From Chloroflexota bacterium (GTDB lineage Bacteria; Chloroflexota; Anaerolineae; UBA4142), in the NCBI GenBank assembly GCA_016219275.1, contig JACRBM010000016.1, forward strand, positions 109,971 through 173,970: DNA of 64,000 bases, in the 5' to 3' direction. Shown in pieces: positions 24,182 through 33,675 of this stretch. Under the pieces are notes generated by a model. The model did not search any database and was not told the origin of the DNA. It saw only the letters and a program-made list of their open reading frames with translations. Position numbers and translations under genes: made by a program. Within the stretch, counting starts at the first letter, position 1. Every line of letters starts with the position of its first letter.

Positions 24182-24857
24182 CGGCGATTTTCCCGGTGGG
24201 AAGAACCTGGACGAGTCCGTGACGAATCGCGAGCAACGCGGCTTCAATGCGCGTGGCGACACCCAGCTTATCGTAGATCGCGCTGACGTGATTTTGCACT
24301 GTGCGCGTGGTGACGACTAGACGCTCGGCAATCGCGGTATTGTCGAGACCTTGCGCCAGCAAGCAGAGTACTTGAATCTCGCGCGGCGTGAGAGGAAGCG
24401 AACCCAAACCCGAAGGGTCCGCTTGCGTGAGACCCTTCGGGTTTGTTGCGCGCTCGACCACCTGACGCGCGACCGCCGGGCTAAGCCAGGTTTCGCCGCG
24501 CGCGACCGCGCGGACTGCGCCCACCAATGTTTCGAGCGCGTCGTCCTTGAGCACGTAACCCGCCGCGCCGGCTTCGAGCAAACCGAAAATGGTTTGCGCG
24601 TCGTTGTGCACGGTGAGGATGAGAATTGCGGTTGAGGTCTTTCGCGTGCGCAATTGTCGCGTCACCTCAATGCCGTTCACGTCCGGCAAATTCACATCGA
24701 GCACCAAGACATCGGGACGATGCGCGGCGACCAGGGACAGCACGTCCGCGCCGCGCGTGCCATCGGCGACGACGGTGATGTCGCCTGCCGCGTTCAAAAC
24801 GGTACGCATCCCGGCGCGGACAATCGGATGGTCATCTACGATCACGACCGTGATCAT
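24171..24857 (-). CDS. LuxR/NarL-type response regulator with palindrome-encoded linker
   Basis: 228 residues from the ATG at 24857 ('gggggtgac' upstream). Receiver domain 1-120: IVDDHP, phosphoacceptor Asp in VLVLDVNLPDVNG near residue 54, TVHND, YVLKDD. DNA-binding domain about 155-220: LTPREIQVLCLLAQGLDNTAIAERLVVTTRTVQNHVSAIYDKLGV, a complete LuxR helix-turn-helix. Between them, residues 138-151 (TNPKGLTQADPSGLG) are encoded by a family A palindromic repeat that stays in frame. The gene overlaps the kinase gene by 11 bp, a classic co-translated pair. Likely target: the surface-protein genes downstream, by position only. Confidence 0.93.
   Translation of the reverse strand: MITVVIVDDHPIVRAGMRTVLNAAGDITVVADGTRGADVLSLVAAHRPDVLVLDVNLPDVNGIEVTRQLRTRKTSTAILILTVHNDAQTIFGLLEAGAAGYVLKDDALETLVGAVRAVARGETWLSPAVARQVVERATNPKGLTQADPSGLGSLPLTPREIQVLCLLAQGLDNTAIAERLVVTTRTVQNHVSAIYDKLGVATRIEAALLAIRHGLVQVLPTGKIADAT
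24405..24445. repeat. Palindromic element, family A, inside a response regulator gene
   Basis: caaacccgaagggtc (24405-24419) is the exact reverse complement of 24431-24445, with an 11-base loop. It shares its core with 930-968 and 14725-14763, but here it lies within the open reading frame and adds about 14 codons to the linker. Confidence 0.88.
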
Positions 24858-24991
24858 CGTCACCCCCACAAAACACAAACGACCCGCGCCTTCGCGCGAG
24901 TCGCCGCATCAACTCGTCACTCGGAATCTTTTTCCGGCGCCCGTCCTCAGCGCCGTGTTCGTCCAGACTATAACATACCGACCTGGGGCTG

Positions 24992-27900
24992 TCAATGATT
25001 CTGTTGGGACATGATTGGTTTTGCGATCTCCAATAATTTTTCCACTTGGTACGCGCTCTTTTTTGCCGCTTGAGGCAACGGCTTGATGATCGTGTACGCC
25101 GCGGCGATTTTCTTTTGCTTGGCTGGAGTATCTATGCCGACTGACACGACCGCGCTCGCCAACATCCAACCCAGGAACGCTTCGAACATTTCTTTGTTGA
25201 ACCACAAGATATCGTTATAGCGATTGACCTGCCAAAAGCGTTCGGTTTCCGCATCCGCTAACCACATTCCGACGATCTGGGCGCGACGCTTGCGCGCGCC
25301 CAGAGACGCGTGCCAGTCTTGATGCGTCGTCATCACCTTGAGCGCGCCAAGCGCGTGTGCGAGTTGATCCTCGCGCACGCCAAATTCGCGCAAGGCGTTC
25401 GCGATCAACTTGCCGAGCATCCACTCGTCTAGCCAACTCCGGCTCGGCGCGATAAAATCGGCGGGGTCGTGCGCTTGCGCGAGCCGGTGGACGAACACCC
25501 ACGCGCACATCGTCGCCAAGTGTGCGTCGGCGGCGAGATGCGCGCGGACGTATTTGAGCGCGGGCGCGAACCCGCGCGCGTCCGGATTGGCGCGCACCGT
25601 TAACAATTTTACCAGCGTCTCGATTTCACGCCGCACCTGTTTGGCGAGCGCGATTTCATCGCCCGCGCCGCCGCTAAATTGTTTCGCCGCGCGCGCGAGC
25701 CGCACATATTTTTGTTCGATGTCATCCAACCATGTTGTTTGTACCGACGACCGGCCGGGTCGTCGTCCTTTTACTTGATGCGCGTCGCGCAACCGGCGGA
25801 ACGTTTCCGCGTTGACCAATTCGCAAAACGGTTGGTGGATCGGTTGCAAATAAAGTTCGCGCAATGCTTCGTCCACGCTCGACACGCCGCGCCCGTTGAG
25901 CATTTCACTCAAGCGCGCGTACTCGCGCCGCGCATTGTCACGCACGACTCGGAAATCGAGAAAGACGTGTCGTTGGTACGCGCCGAGTTCGACATAGAGC
26001 CCTTGCTCCTGCAACGCGCGGCTGTTGCGAATGTACTCCAACCCGCTCGCCTGATCGCGGAAAATCACAAAACAGTTTTCGTCGCCGCCGAGCGCGAGCG
26101 CCTCGCTCAACGCGCGTTGCGCGAGTTTGCCCGACGCCTTGTCGAGATACGCGGCAGAGAGGCGAACCCAGCCCGCCGTTTCCGCAAACTTGTTGTGAAA
26201 GATGACCAAGCCGCGTTCGTCGTTCATACGATTCGAGTACGCGAACACGTCTTCGTTGACCGCGCCGTTCGCGGTGAAGAAATCATACAACACAAAATCG
26301 TCCACGCCGGCAAAGACATGCCGCCGATGCAACAATGGAAAAATTTCGCGTTCGTGTCGCGCGACGAGATGCTCATCCACCTGCTCGTCCCACATCGCGC
26401 GGCGAAACTCCATACCGTATCGCTCCGTGAGTCCTTCGACCTGACCGTGCCCGAACATTGGTAAGCCGGGCAGCGTACTCATCAACGTCGCGATGCCGAA
26501 ATATTTGTCGCCCGCGCCGAACTGTTCTGCCGCGGTGCGCTCGTCGGGATTGTTCATAAAATTGACGTAACGTTTTAGAATTTCCGGATCGAACTCGATG
26601 GTATTTTTGATGACCGAGCGATAGTTCGCGTTTTTCTCGTCGCGCAGCATGTTCATGAACGCGCTGTTGTAAACGCGATGCATGCCCAGGGTCCGCACGA
26701 AATATCCTTCCATCAACCAGAACGCTTCGGCGAGCAGGAGCGTGTCCGGCGCTTGCGCCGCGACGCGATCCACGACCTCGCGCCAAAATTCCTCCGGCAT
26801 CGCCGCGTCGAATTGTTCTTTCGTCAAGCCAAACTCGGCGCGCGAGGGAATGTCGCCGCCCGTCCCCGGTTGCGGAAACCACAAACGCTGATAATGTTTT
26901 TTCGCCAGCGTCATCGCCGCGTCGAGTCGAATCACCGGGAATTGCCGCGCGACATGCAGAATCGTTTGAATGACCGCCTCGCGCACTTCTGCTTTGAGAA
27001 AATTCAACTGCGCCGTGTCATTCCACGGAAAACTCGTGCCGTCGTTGCCATGATAAATAAATTTTTCGTCGCCCGTCCAATGATCCACGCGCTTGAACAC
27101 GACCGCCGCATCCGTGCGATTGAAATAATGGTCTTCGAGATAAATGCCGACGCGTTCATCGCCGGACAAATTCGGACCGGTGAACGTGTACGCCGGGAAC
27201 GGCGCGTAATCGGACGCGACGAACCAATCGGGATGTTCGACGACCCAGCGCGCATCAATGCCCATGTGATTCGGCACCATATCGCTCGCGACGCGAATGC
27301 CGCGTTGCCACGCGCGTGCTTGTAAATTGCTCATCGCCGGGTCGCCGCCGAGGTCATCGGCGATGCGATATTCGGCGACCGAGTACGCGGACGCTTCGGC
27401 GTTCATTGCGCCGCACAATTCCTTGATGCGTTTCGACGCGGCACTGCGCTGCCAGATGCCGATGAGCCACAAGCCGGTAAAGCCGCGGCGCGCGAGCAAA
27501 TCGAGTTCGTCGTCCGGGATTTGATCAAGTCGCGTGATCGCGCGTTGATGTTTTTTCGAAAGTTGATCGAGCCAGACGTACGTGCTTTTCGCGATGAGCA
27601 CGAGGCGCGGCATCCAATCGAGATCGCGGCTAAAGCGTTCGTACTCGGGGTACGCGCCATCGTACACGCCGAACGCCGACCCAGGTTTGAATGACGGCAC
27701 GCGCGCTTCGCCCGGTCCGAAGAAAAATGATTTTTGTTCTTCTTTGATCAAATCGAGACTGCTGAGGATGCGTTGCAAGTACTCGCCGAGGACGTGCGCC
27801 CAACGCGCGCGCATAAAGTCGAGTTGTCCTTCGAGCGAAACGGGCGCGGCGAGCGCGGGCGCGCGCAACAGGTCAATCAGATTTTGATCATCGGGACCAA

Positions 27901-28486
27901 AGCGCGGCTGGGTGTCAAAGAAGGAATAGAGATGAGTAATTAGTAATTGGTAACTGGTAGATTTTTCAAGTGAGGCATCGTCGAACAATTCGATGAACGG
28001 CATGAACGCGCGATTGGCATTCGCCAACCACAGCATCAGCATTTCTTCGAGCACGATGTGACGATGCGGTACGCCGTCGGTCGCGCCGTTCAAAAAATCC
28101 GCCGCGCGCATCTTGTAGCGATACACCGCGACGTTCGGAAATTCATCTGCGAATTTTTCGAGCGCGGCATCCACCGCCGGCGCGCCGAGCGCGTGGTTCA
28201 ACCAGTCGAGCGCCTTGCCCATCGCCTGAGGATTCACTTGCCGACGATATTGCGCGACGAGCAGGTGCAGCAATTCGTCAATCAAGCCCATCGCGTTCAG
28301 TTGCCCGGCGCGGATCGTTTGTTCGGGATGCTGGATGAGATCGCGCTGCGCGTTCATCTTTTGCGCGAACACGCGCGCCGCGTGAAAATTCGCCAGGATG
28401 ACATTGCCGCTCAACGAAAACAACACTTCGTCGAAGGCGTACTTGTCGCGCGCGTGACGTGCGACGTGAAATTCGAATACTGGCAT
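24992..28486 (-). CDS. Large GH13-family alpha-glucan enzyme
   Basis: 1164 residues, about twice a typical amylase. The GH13 barrel occupies about 330-760 and shows the four conserved regions: VASDMVPNHMGID near 401, VIRLDAA with the nucleophile Asp near 520, LLLAEAF with the acid/base Glu near 584, and FMNNPDE with the third Asp near 647. The usual histidine of the last motif (NHD) is replaced by Pro here. The first 290 residues are helical and unlike any carbohydrate module I know; about 400 mostly helical residues follow the barrel. No signal peptide, so it acts in the cytoplasm, probably on storage glucan, in line with glgC and synthase genes upstream. Confidence 0.85.
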   Translation of the reverse strand: MPVFEFHVARHARDKYAFDEVLFSLSGNVILANFHAARVFAQKMNAQRDLIQHPEQTIRAGQLNAMGLIDELLHLLVAQYRRQVNPQAMGKALDWLNHALGAPAVDAALEKFADEFPNVAVYRYKMRAADFLNGATDGVPHRHIVLEEMLMLWLANANRAFMPFIELFDDASLEKSTSYQLLITHLYSFFDTQPRFGPDDQNLIDLLRAPALAAPVSLEGQLDFMRARWAHVLGEYLQRILSSLDLIKEEQKSFFFGPGEARVPSFKPGSAFGVYDGAYPEYERFSRDLDWMPRLVLIAKSTYVWLDQLSKKHQRAITRLDQIPDDELDLLARRGFTGLWLIGIWQRSAASKRIKELCGAMNAEASAYSVAEYRIADDLGGDPAMSNLQARAWQRGIRVASDMVPNHMGIDARWVVEHPDWFVASDYAPFPAYTFTGPNLSGDERVGIYLEDHYFNRTDAAVVFKRVDHWTGDEKFIYHGNDGTSFPWNDTAQLNFLKAEVREAVIQTILHVARQFPVIRLDAAMTLAKKHYQRLWFPQPGTGGDIPSRAEFGLTKEQFDAAMPEEFWREVVDRVAAQAPDTLLLAEAFWLMEGYFVRTLGMHRVYNSAFMNMLRDEKNANYRSVIKNTIEFDPEILKRYVNFMNNPDERTAAEQFGAGDKYFGIATLMSTLPGLPMFGHGQVEGLTERYGMEFRRAMWDEQVDEHLVARHEREIFPLLHRRHVFAGVDDFVLYDFFTANGAVNEDVFAYSNRMNDERGLVIFHNKFAETAGWVRLSAAYLDKASGKLAQRALSEALALGGDENCFVIFRDQASGLEYIRNSRALQEQGLYVELGAYQRHVFLDFRVVRDNARREYARLSEMLNGRGVSSVDEALRELYLQPIHQPFCELVNAETFRRLRDAHQVKGRRPGRSSVQTTWLDDIEQKYVRLARAAKQFSGGAGDEIALAKQVRREIETLVKLLTVRANPDARGFAPALKYVRAHLAADAHLATMCAWVFVHRLAQAHDPADFIAPSRSWLDEWMLGKLIANALREFGVREDQLAHALGALKVMTTHQDWHASLGARKRRAQIVGMWLADAETERFWQVNRYNDILWFNKEMFEAFLGWMLASAVVSVGIDTPAKQKKIAAAYTIIKPLPQAAKKSAYQVEKLLEIAKPIMSQQNH

Positions 28487-28514
28487 GAGGTTTTCCTTTG
28501 ATCATACCTTCGGC

Positions 28515-28553
28515 AGAATCCTGGTTTCTTCCCTTCGAGGAAACCTGGATTCT
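28515..28553. repeat. Imperfect palindrome (agaatcctggtttc)
   Basis: agaatcctggtttc (28515-28528) faces gaaacctggattct (28540-28553) with one mismatch. It shares 'gaaacctgg' with 14514-14546. Followed on the plus strand by 'ttttt', it could act as a weak terminator but lies inside a minus-strand cluster. Confidence 0.75.
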
Positions 28554-28587
28554 TTTTCACTCGTTGATCGCGCTGATGAACCGCGCA

Positions 28588-29841
28588 TCAAATCGTCGCG
28601 CCGCTGGGCACGGATGATGATGTGAACGCGCTCTCTTTCACGTACGCGCCGATTTCGACGTTGCGTCCGATGACCAAACCCGCCGGAATCGTCGTGTGCT
28701 TGCCGACGACGGTGATGCCGGTGTTGAGTCGTTCGGGCGCGCGTTGATTCGGCGTATTGTCGTCCGAATCACCGACGTGCGCGTTTGCGCCGACGACAAC
28801 TTTTTTATCGAGAATCACGCGGTCGAGCACCGCACCTTCGCCGATGACCGCGTCGCTCATCACAATCGAATCGCGCACGACCGCGCCGGGCGCGACGTAG
28901 ACGCCCGGCGAAATAAGCGAGCGCAACACGGTGCCGTCAATGCGACATCCATCGCATAACAAATTGCCCTCGACGCGCGCATCGGGTCCGATGTACGCGG
29001 CGGGACGCTCGCCGCTTTTCGTGTGAATCACCCAGTCTGGGTCGTACAAATCGAGCGCGGGCGTTTCATTCAAGAGCAGCATATTCGCTTCAAAGTACGC
29101 TTGAATCGTGCCGACATCCGCCCAGTAATCGCGGAACGTGTAAGCGAACACGCGTTGATCGCCGACGAGCGCGGGAATGACATCGCGTCCAAAATCGCGC
29201 TGCGCTTTGCCCGCGCCGCGCAAGTGCTCGACGAGAAACTCGCGGCGAAAAACGTACACGCCCATCGAAGCGAGCGTCGCACGCGTGCGTTTGGGTTTCT
29301 CCTCGAACGCGGTCACGCGATTATTTTCGTCGAGCGCGATCATGCCGAAGCGATGCGCTTCAGTCGGGCTGACCGCGCGCGCGGCAATCGTCACATCCGC
29401 GTTCATCTCGACGTGCAGATTCAACAACGGATTGTAATCCATTTTGTAAATGTGATCGCCCGCGAGAATCAACACATGCTCCACATCTTGTTCGCCGACA
29501 AAATCGAGATTAAAGCGTACTGCGTCCGCCGTGCCTTCCTGCCACGCGCCCAGGTCGCCGCGATGCGATTGATACGGCTGCAAGAGTCGCACGCCGCCAT
29601 GCGCGCGATCCAAATCCCAGGGCTTGCCGAGGCCGATGTGATCAACGAGTGAACGCGGTTGGTACTGCGTGAGAATCGAGACGTTGAAAATATTCGAGTT
29701 GACGCAATTCGACAACGAAAAATCAATCAGGCGATATTTGCCGCCGAACGGCACCGCCGGTTCCGAACGCGGCGCGGTCAACACGCACAAGCCCTTGCCT
29801 TCCCCGCCTGCGAGAATCATTGCGAGAATTTCCATTTTCAT
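28588..29841 (-). CDS. GlgC paralog with altered active-site signature (probable regulatory subunit)
   Basis: 417 residues: nucleotidyltransferase domain followed by a left-handed beta-helix of hexapeptide repeats. The N-terminal signature reads [21 protein letters not shown], so the Arg of the usual GxGTRL is Gly and the Lys of the usual R(A/S)KPAVPF is Glu. Other expected residues remain ([31 protein letters not shown]). The sister protein (30646-31914) keeps both residues. In plants these same two positions separate catalytic small subunits from regulatory large subunits, so this copy probably modulates its partner. ATG at 29841 overlaps the DUF4058 stop; an ATG at 29835 has better spacing to 'aagga'. 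Confidence 0.88.
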   Translation of the reverse strand: MKMEILAMILAGGEGKGLCVLTAPRSEPAVPFGGKYRLIDFSLSNCVNSNIFNVSILTQYQPRSLVDHIGLGKPWDLDRAHGGVRLLQPYQSHRGDLGAWQEGTADAVRFNLDFVGEQDVEHVLILAGDHIYKMDYNPLLNLHVEMNADVTIAARAVSPTEAHRFGMIALDENNRVTAFEEKPKRTRATLASMGVYVFRREFLVEHLRGAGKAQRDFGRDVIPALVGDQRVFAYTFRDYWADVGTIQAYFEANMLLLNETPALDLYDPDWVIHTKSGERPAAYIGPDARVEGNLLCDGCRIDGTVLRSLISPGVYVAPGAVVRDSIVMSDAVIGEGAVLDRVILDKKVVVGANAHVGDSDDNTPNQRAPERLNTGITVVGKHTTIPAGLVIGRNVEIGAYVKESAFTSSSVPSGATI

Positions 29842-30629
29842 TCATCCTTGTGTGCGCGCGGTTTCAATAAAGCCGCCACCCATTTCATTTCTTCTTCCGA
29901 CAATTCCGGCGGAGGCGCGGGCTGGGCATAATCAATCTGGCTGGCGTACCCGCCGCGCTCGTACACCGCCGCGACCATCGCGGCGAGATCGAGCGACGCG
30001 TCCGGGTCGGGTTCGTACAACGGCACCGGCAATACTGGCAAACGATGCGCGAGTTGAATGGGCCATACCTGGACGTGCGGGCGACGATCCGCGCGGCTGA
30101 GCATCGCATAGTACGGCGCGACCGGCACCGGCGTTTCGAGCGGTGGTCGTTCGCCGCCGCGCAGAAAATCAATTTCGATGAAATGCGCGGACGAACGCAA
30201 TAGGTCGCGGCGTTTGCGAAGATAATCGGTGTGTGCGTCGTGTCCGCGTTTCTTGTTGACCGGCGACAAAATTTCGATGACGGTCACGAGCCATTCCCCG
30301 CCCGCGCGATAGATTTCGACGCGATTCAGTTCGAGTGGAACATCCAACGAGACCTGACTTTCGATTGGCGCGGTCGTCCTGGTTTCGTAAGCGACCGCCG
30401 TTTCGCGCGCGGTGGATGGTTGCCAGACGCTAACATCCGGGCGAATGCTTGCCTTCTTGCCGATTTCAATCGTTTCGTACGTGACAAAAGTTTCCAAGCG
30501 CGCAAAGTAATGTGGTTGGATTTTCTCATTGAGACTGGCGCGGATTTCCGCCGCCAAATCATTGTGAAAGTCAGTCCAGAGTTTCGGCGTCTCGATGTAC
30601 GGATCCATGCCGGGAAAAGGTGACGGCAT
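29838..30629 (-). CDS. DUF4058 family protein
   Basis: 263 residues from the ATG at 30629, preceded by 'gggggtgaaaaa'. The start [13 protein letters not shown] and the core ..[11 protein letters not shown].., [20 protein letters not shown].., [11 protein letters not shown].., [14 protein letters not shown] match DUF4058. The ExLSPxNK and IEIDLL-type strands recall a PD-(D/E)xK-like or Uma2-like nuclease fold, but function is unknown. It sits between two glgC paralogs, with a 16-bp gap on one side and an ATGA overlap on the other, so it is part of the operon; such genes are widespread in cyanobacteria and Chloroflexota and are often not tied to one pathway. Confidence 0.85.
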   Translation of the reverse strand: MPSPFPGMDPYIETPKLWTDFHNDLAAEIRASLNEKIQPHYFARLETFVTYETIEIGKKASIRPDVSVWQPSTARETAVAYETRTTAPIESQVSLDVPLELNRVEIYRAGGEWLVTVIEILSPVNKKRGHDAHTDYLRKRRDLLRSSAHFIEIDFLRGGERPPLETPVPVAPYYAMLSRADRRPHVQVWPIQLAHRLPVLPVPLYEPDPDASLDLAAMVAAVYERGGYASQIDYAQPAPPPELSEEEMKWVAALLKPRAHKDE

Positions 30630-30645
30630 TTTTTCACCCCCGTGG

Positions 30646-31914
30646 TTATCGCTTGCCGACGGTCGCGCCGCTCGGCACAATTTTATCGAACGCGTCGAAT
30701 TCGTTTTCGATAACCTTGGTCTGAATTACGACATTGCGTCCGATGCTTAATCCGCCGGGAATGCGCGCGCCTTTGCCGACGACCGTAATCCCGGTGTTGA
30801 GCTTGCTTGGCTCGGCAACATTCGGTTTCATGTCATTGCCCGCTCCCAGTTGTGTGTCCGCGCCGACGACGACCTGTTTGTCCACAATCACCTGGTCGAG
30901 CGCCGCGCCTTCGCCGATCCACACGTCGTTCATCACGATCGAATCGCGCACGACCGCGCCGGGCGCGACGTACACGCCGGGCGACAACACCGAACGCTCG
31001 ACGCGTCCGCGCACGATGCACCCGTTCGACACGAGACTGCGCGCGATTTTGCCCTGCGGTCCGATTTTGACCGGCGGTTTTTCCTGACTCCGCGTGTGAA
31101 TGACCCAGGTCGCATCGTACAAATTCAACGGCGGATTCGGTTCGAGCAAGGCGAGCGTTGTTTCCCAGTACGATTGAATCGTGCCCACATCCACCCAGTA
31201 TCCATCGAAGGGATACGCATAGACGCGCGAATCCTGGATCATGCTGGGGATGACGTGCTTGCCAAAATCGAGGTCGGCATGTTCGCGCGCGCCGGCGGCA
31301 AGCCGCTCCGCCAAAATGTCGGTGTTGAAAATGTAAATGCCCATCGAAGCGAGCGTACCTTTATCGCGCAGTTTTGGTTTTTCGAAAAACGCGTTGATGC
31401 GCCAATCGGCATCTACCGACATAATTCCAAAGCGATCGGTTTCTTCGAGCGGCACGTTCATCACGCCAATCGTGAGATCGGCGTCCTTCTCCTGATGAAA
31501 TTTCAACATACCGCGATAGTCCATCTTGTAGATGTGATCGCCGGCGAGAATGAGCGCGTGATTCGCGCGGCGTTCACGGAGGTAATCGAGATTTTGGAAA
31601 ACCGCGTCCGCGGTGCCGCCGTACCAACTCGACGAGCCGCGTCCTTGGTACGGTTGCAAGAGGCGCACGCCGCCCGACGCGCGATCCAAATCCCAGGGTT
31701 TGCCGACGCCGATATGTTCGTTGAGCGAATGCGGACGATACTGGGTCAGAATGTCCACGTCGAAAATATCCGAGTTGACGCAGTTGGACAAGGTGAAATC
31801 AATGATGCGATACTTGCCGGCGAACGGCACCGCTGGCTTGGAGCGTTCTTCCGACAAGACCGACAAGCGCGTGCCCGCGCCGCCCGCCATAATCACCGCG
31901 AGAATTTTAGGCAT
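30646..31914 (-). CDS. glgC: Glucose-1-phosphate adenylyltransferase (catalytic type)
   Basis: 422 residues from the ATG at 31914; GGAG lies 5 bases upstream and inside the end of the methyltransferase gene. Makes ADP-glucose from glucose-1-phosphate and ATP, the committed step to glycogen. Canonical signature [26 protein letters not shown] keeps the Arg and Lys needed for catalysis. [11 protein letters not shown] gives the catalytic Asp, and FFEKPK the substrate Lys. A C-terminal beta-helix with repeated V..GA..V.DSIVM motifs completes the fold. Probably the catalytic partner of the divergent paralog encoded two genes later. Confidence 0.95.
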   Translation of the reverse strand: MPKILAVIMAGGAGTRLSVLSEERSKPAVPFAGKYRIIDFTLSNCVNSDIFDVDILTQYRPHSLNEHIGVGKPWDLDRASGGVRLLQPYQGRGSSSWYGGTADAVFQNLDYLRERRANHALILAGDHIYKMDYRGMLKFHQEKDADLTIGVMNVPLEETDRFGIMSVDADWRINAFFEKPKLRDKGTLASMGIYIFNTDILAERLAAGAREHADLDFGKHVIPSMIQDSRVYAYPFDGYWVDVGTIQSYWETTLALLEPNPPLNLYDATWVIHTRSQEKPPVKIGPQGKIARSLVSNGCIVRGRVERSVLSPGVYVAPGAVVRDSIVMNDVWIGEGAALDQVIVDKQVVVGADTQLGAGNDMKPNVAEPSKLNTGITVVGKGARIPGGLSIGRNVVIQTKVIENEFDAFDKIVPSGATVGKR

Positions 31915-31915
31915 G

Positions 31916-32857
31916 CTACACTCCATCGGCTAATGCAAAACTCATCTGCGTTGGCTTGACGCGTTTTGATTTTTCTTTGATCGGTGCGGCGAAATCGGGT
32001 TTGATGAGCAACACTTCTTCCATCGAATTGCGAAGGTCTTCCGTCGCGCCGACATGGTAGAAATGGGTAATCGTTCGTTCGGTTATTCCGCGCCAATGTT
32101 GAACCAAATGTGGATTGACGCGATATTTATTTTCTTTCCACATGGATAACGCAAACCCGCTCGGCAGAGCTTGCACTTGGTTTGCTAATTCAACCGCATC
32201 TTCATCCGACCATTGTTCATAATAATCTGTGTGGCGTCCGATATAGGGTGGATCGAGATAAACAAAATCGCCGCGTCGAATTTCAGACAAGCATGGTCGC
32301 CAATCCCCCACGCGAAATTCCCAGTCCTTGTTTTGCATGATTCTGCGAATCGCTTTGATTTGATTGACGATCTTGGTTACGTAGGCGGGGCGAAAGCGGT
32401 CTGGTTTGCGGCAGAACGGCACATTGAATTTGCCCTGACCGTTAAAACGCATCAGCCCATTGAAGCACGACCGATTCAGAAAAAGAAAATCTAGCGCGTC
32501 ATTCGTTTGATTAAAACGTTCGCGCACGGCATAATAGTGATCCTCGCCTTCCTTGAGCAAGCGGTGTCCTTCATGCTTCAAATGGGTTTGAACCATTTCT
32601 GCTGTCAACGCGTCTTTGAAAATGCGTTGATATAAATTGATGATGTGTGGATTGCTATCATTGACTAGCGCACATTCAGGTTGGACGTTGAATAAAACAA
32701 CGCCCGATCCCAGGAATGGCTCAACCCATCGTCCACGTCCATCCCAGCGAAGATTGGACAAGATGAATGGTACGAGTTTCGTTTTGATGCCTTGACATTT
32801 GATCGGTGGGACCGTGACGAATTTGACATCCGTGCGCGGTAATGGAGTAAAATTCAC
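31916..32857 (-). CDS. D12-class adenine-N6 DNA methyltransferase, EcoRV type
   Basis: 313 residues from a GTG at 32857 that overlaps the endonuclease stop (GTGA), with 'aaaggaaaa' upstream; a longer ORF from 32974 overlaps the endonuclease and is rejected. Motif order is the D12/Dam class: [23 protein letters not shown] (motif I, SAM binding), [28 protein letters not shown], and [11 protein letters not shown] (DPPY, catalytic). M.EcoRV belongs to this Dam-like class. It should methylate an adenine in the site cut by its partner (GATATC predicted). Its stop is one base from the glgC start, so the two genes share a transcript. Confidence 0.93.
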   Translation of the reverse strand: MNFTPLPRTDVKFVTVPPIKCQGIKTKLVPFILSNLRWDGRGRWVEPFLGSGVVLFNVQPECALVNDSNPHIINLYQRIFKDALTAEMVQTHLKHEGHRLLKEGEDHYYAVRERFNQTNDALDFLFLNRSCFNGLMRFNGQGKFNVPFCRKPDRFRPAYVTKIVNQIKAIRRIMQNKDWEFRVGDWRPCLSEIRRGDFVYLDPPYIGRHTDYYEQWSDEDAVELANQVQALPSGFALSMWKENKYRVNPHLVQHWRGITERTITHFYHVGATEDLRNSMEEVLLIKPDFAAPIKEKSKRVKPTQMSFALADGV

Positions 32858-33651
32858 TCGCTTTTCCTTTTGTTCGCGCGACGCCCTTTGTATTTCAAGT
32901 AACTCGCCAGATTGGTGTAAGGACGCTTGGACTCGATGGCACGCGCCATATCTTCGGTGAGATAGAATTGCCAATAATCATCAAAAACATGTTCGCCCAA
33001 TTCGGCGAAGGGACCGGCGCCACTAACCAGTTTAGTTATAGCGGTTACCGAACCAATGTTCTTGGTGTTGCCACTGCCGGGACGCTCCGCCGCAATGCGC
33101 CATTTTTCTTGGACAAAGAATTCGAAATGGTTGACGACCGAAGTGATACTTTCGAGTTCATCCAACCGATATTTTCGGCGTTCATCAATTTGCGCTTCGG
33201 TTTTGGAATAGATGCTGCCAAGAACAAAATGCCCTGAGTACGAAGCATAGGGAAAAGAAATGTTTTTGCTGCTTTGCCGATTTCGAAAATAACCGGTGAA
33301 TGCGCCCAACGTCATTCCATTCACTTCGTTTGCGTTGACGCGATAGGTGCTTTTGATGTCCAGCGCAAAACGATGTTCTTCATCGTCCACGAAACTGATG
33401 TCGGGGTAAAAATTCTGTTGTTCTGCCAATACAAGTTTGAGGGCATTCGTCTCGGCAAAGCGCACCAATTCGGGAAACAAGAGCAATTCCATAATTTTGG
33501 AAATAACTTTGGTGTCCACCGAAATCGTGTAGATGTTCTTGGCAATATCAATGAATCCCTTGACAATCCAATCGCCTTTTTCGGTTGAGACAGCACGGTT
33601 GAAATCTGCGACCTGGATTTGCAGTGCGTTCAGAAAAGTAATCTTGTCCAT
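32854..33651 (-). CDS. Type II restriction endonuclease, EcoRV-like
   Basis: 265 residues, against 245 for EcoRV. Long collinear similarity: VDTKVISKIMELL (EcoRV SDTKVLSTIFELF), EQQNFYPD, ALDIKSTY, MTLGAFTGYFRN, KNISFPYASYSGHFVLGSIYS, VQEKWRIA, GSGNTKNIGS, FDDYWQFY. Catalytic residues map to Glu55, Asp84, Asp98 and Lys100 (EcoRV Glu45, Asp74, Asp90, Lys92). The recognition loop GSGNT (192-196) is identical to the loop that reads GATATC in EcoRV, so the same specificity is predicted. The downstream methyltransferase overlaps it by 4 bp. The pair is inserted in the glycogen cluster, only 24 bp after the synthase gene. Confidence 0.93.
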   Translation of the reverse strand: MDKITFLNALQIQVADFNRAVSTEKGDWIVKGFIDIAKNIYTISVDTKVISKIMELLLFPELVRFAETNALKLVLAEQQNFYPDISFVDDEEHRFALDIKSTYRVNANEVNGMTLGAFTGYFRNRQSSKNISFPYASYSGHFVLGSIYSKTEAQIDERRKYRLDELESITSVVNHFEFFVQEKWRIAAERPGSGNTKNIGSVTAITKLVSGAGPFAELGEHVFDDYWQFYLTEDMARAIESKRPYTNLASYLKYKGRRANKRKSE

Positions 33652-33675
33652 AGTCCTTCGTCACCAAAGATGGCG

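Noticed and set aside
29838..30629. DUF4058 as a glycogen enzyme
   Set aside because: No carbohydrate-active motif is visible; its place between glgC paralogs is the only link, and the family occurs in many unrelated neighbourhoods.
32858..32974. Longer start for the EcoRV-like methyltransferase
   Set aside because: It would overlap the endonuclease by 120 bp and lacks a ribosome binding site, whereas the GTG at 32857 has one.
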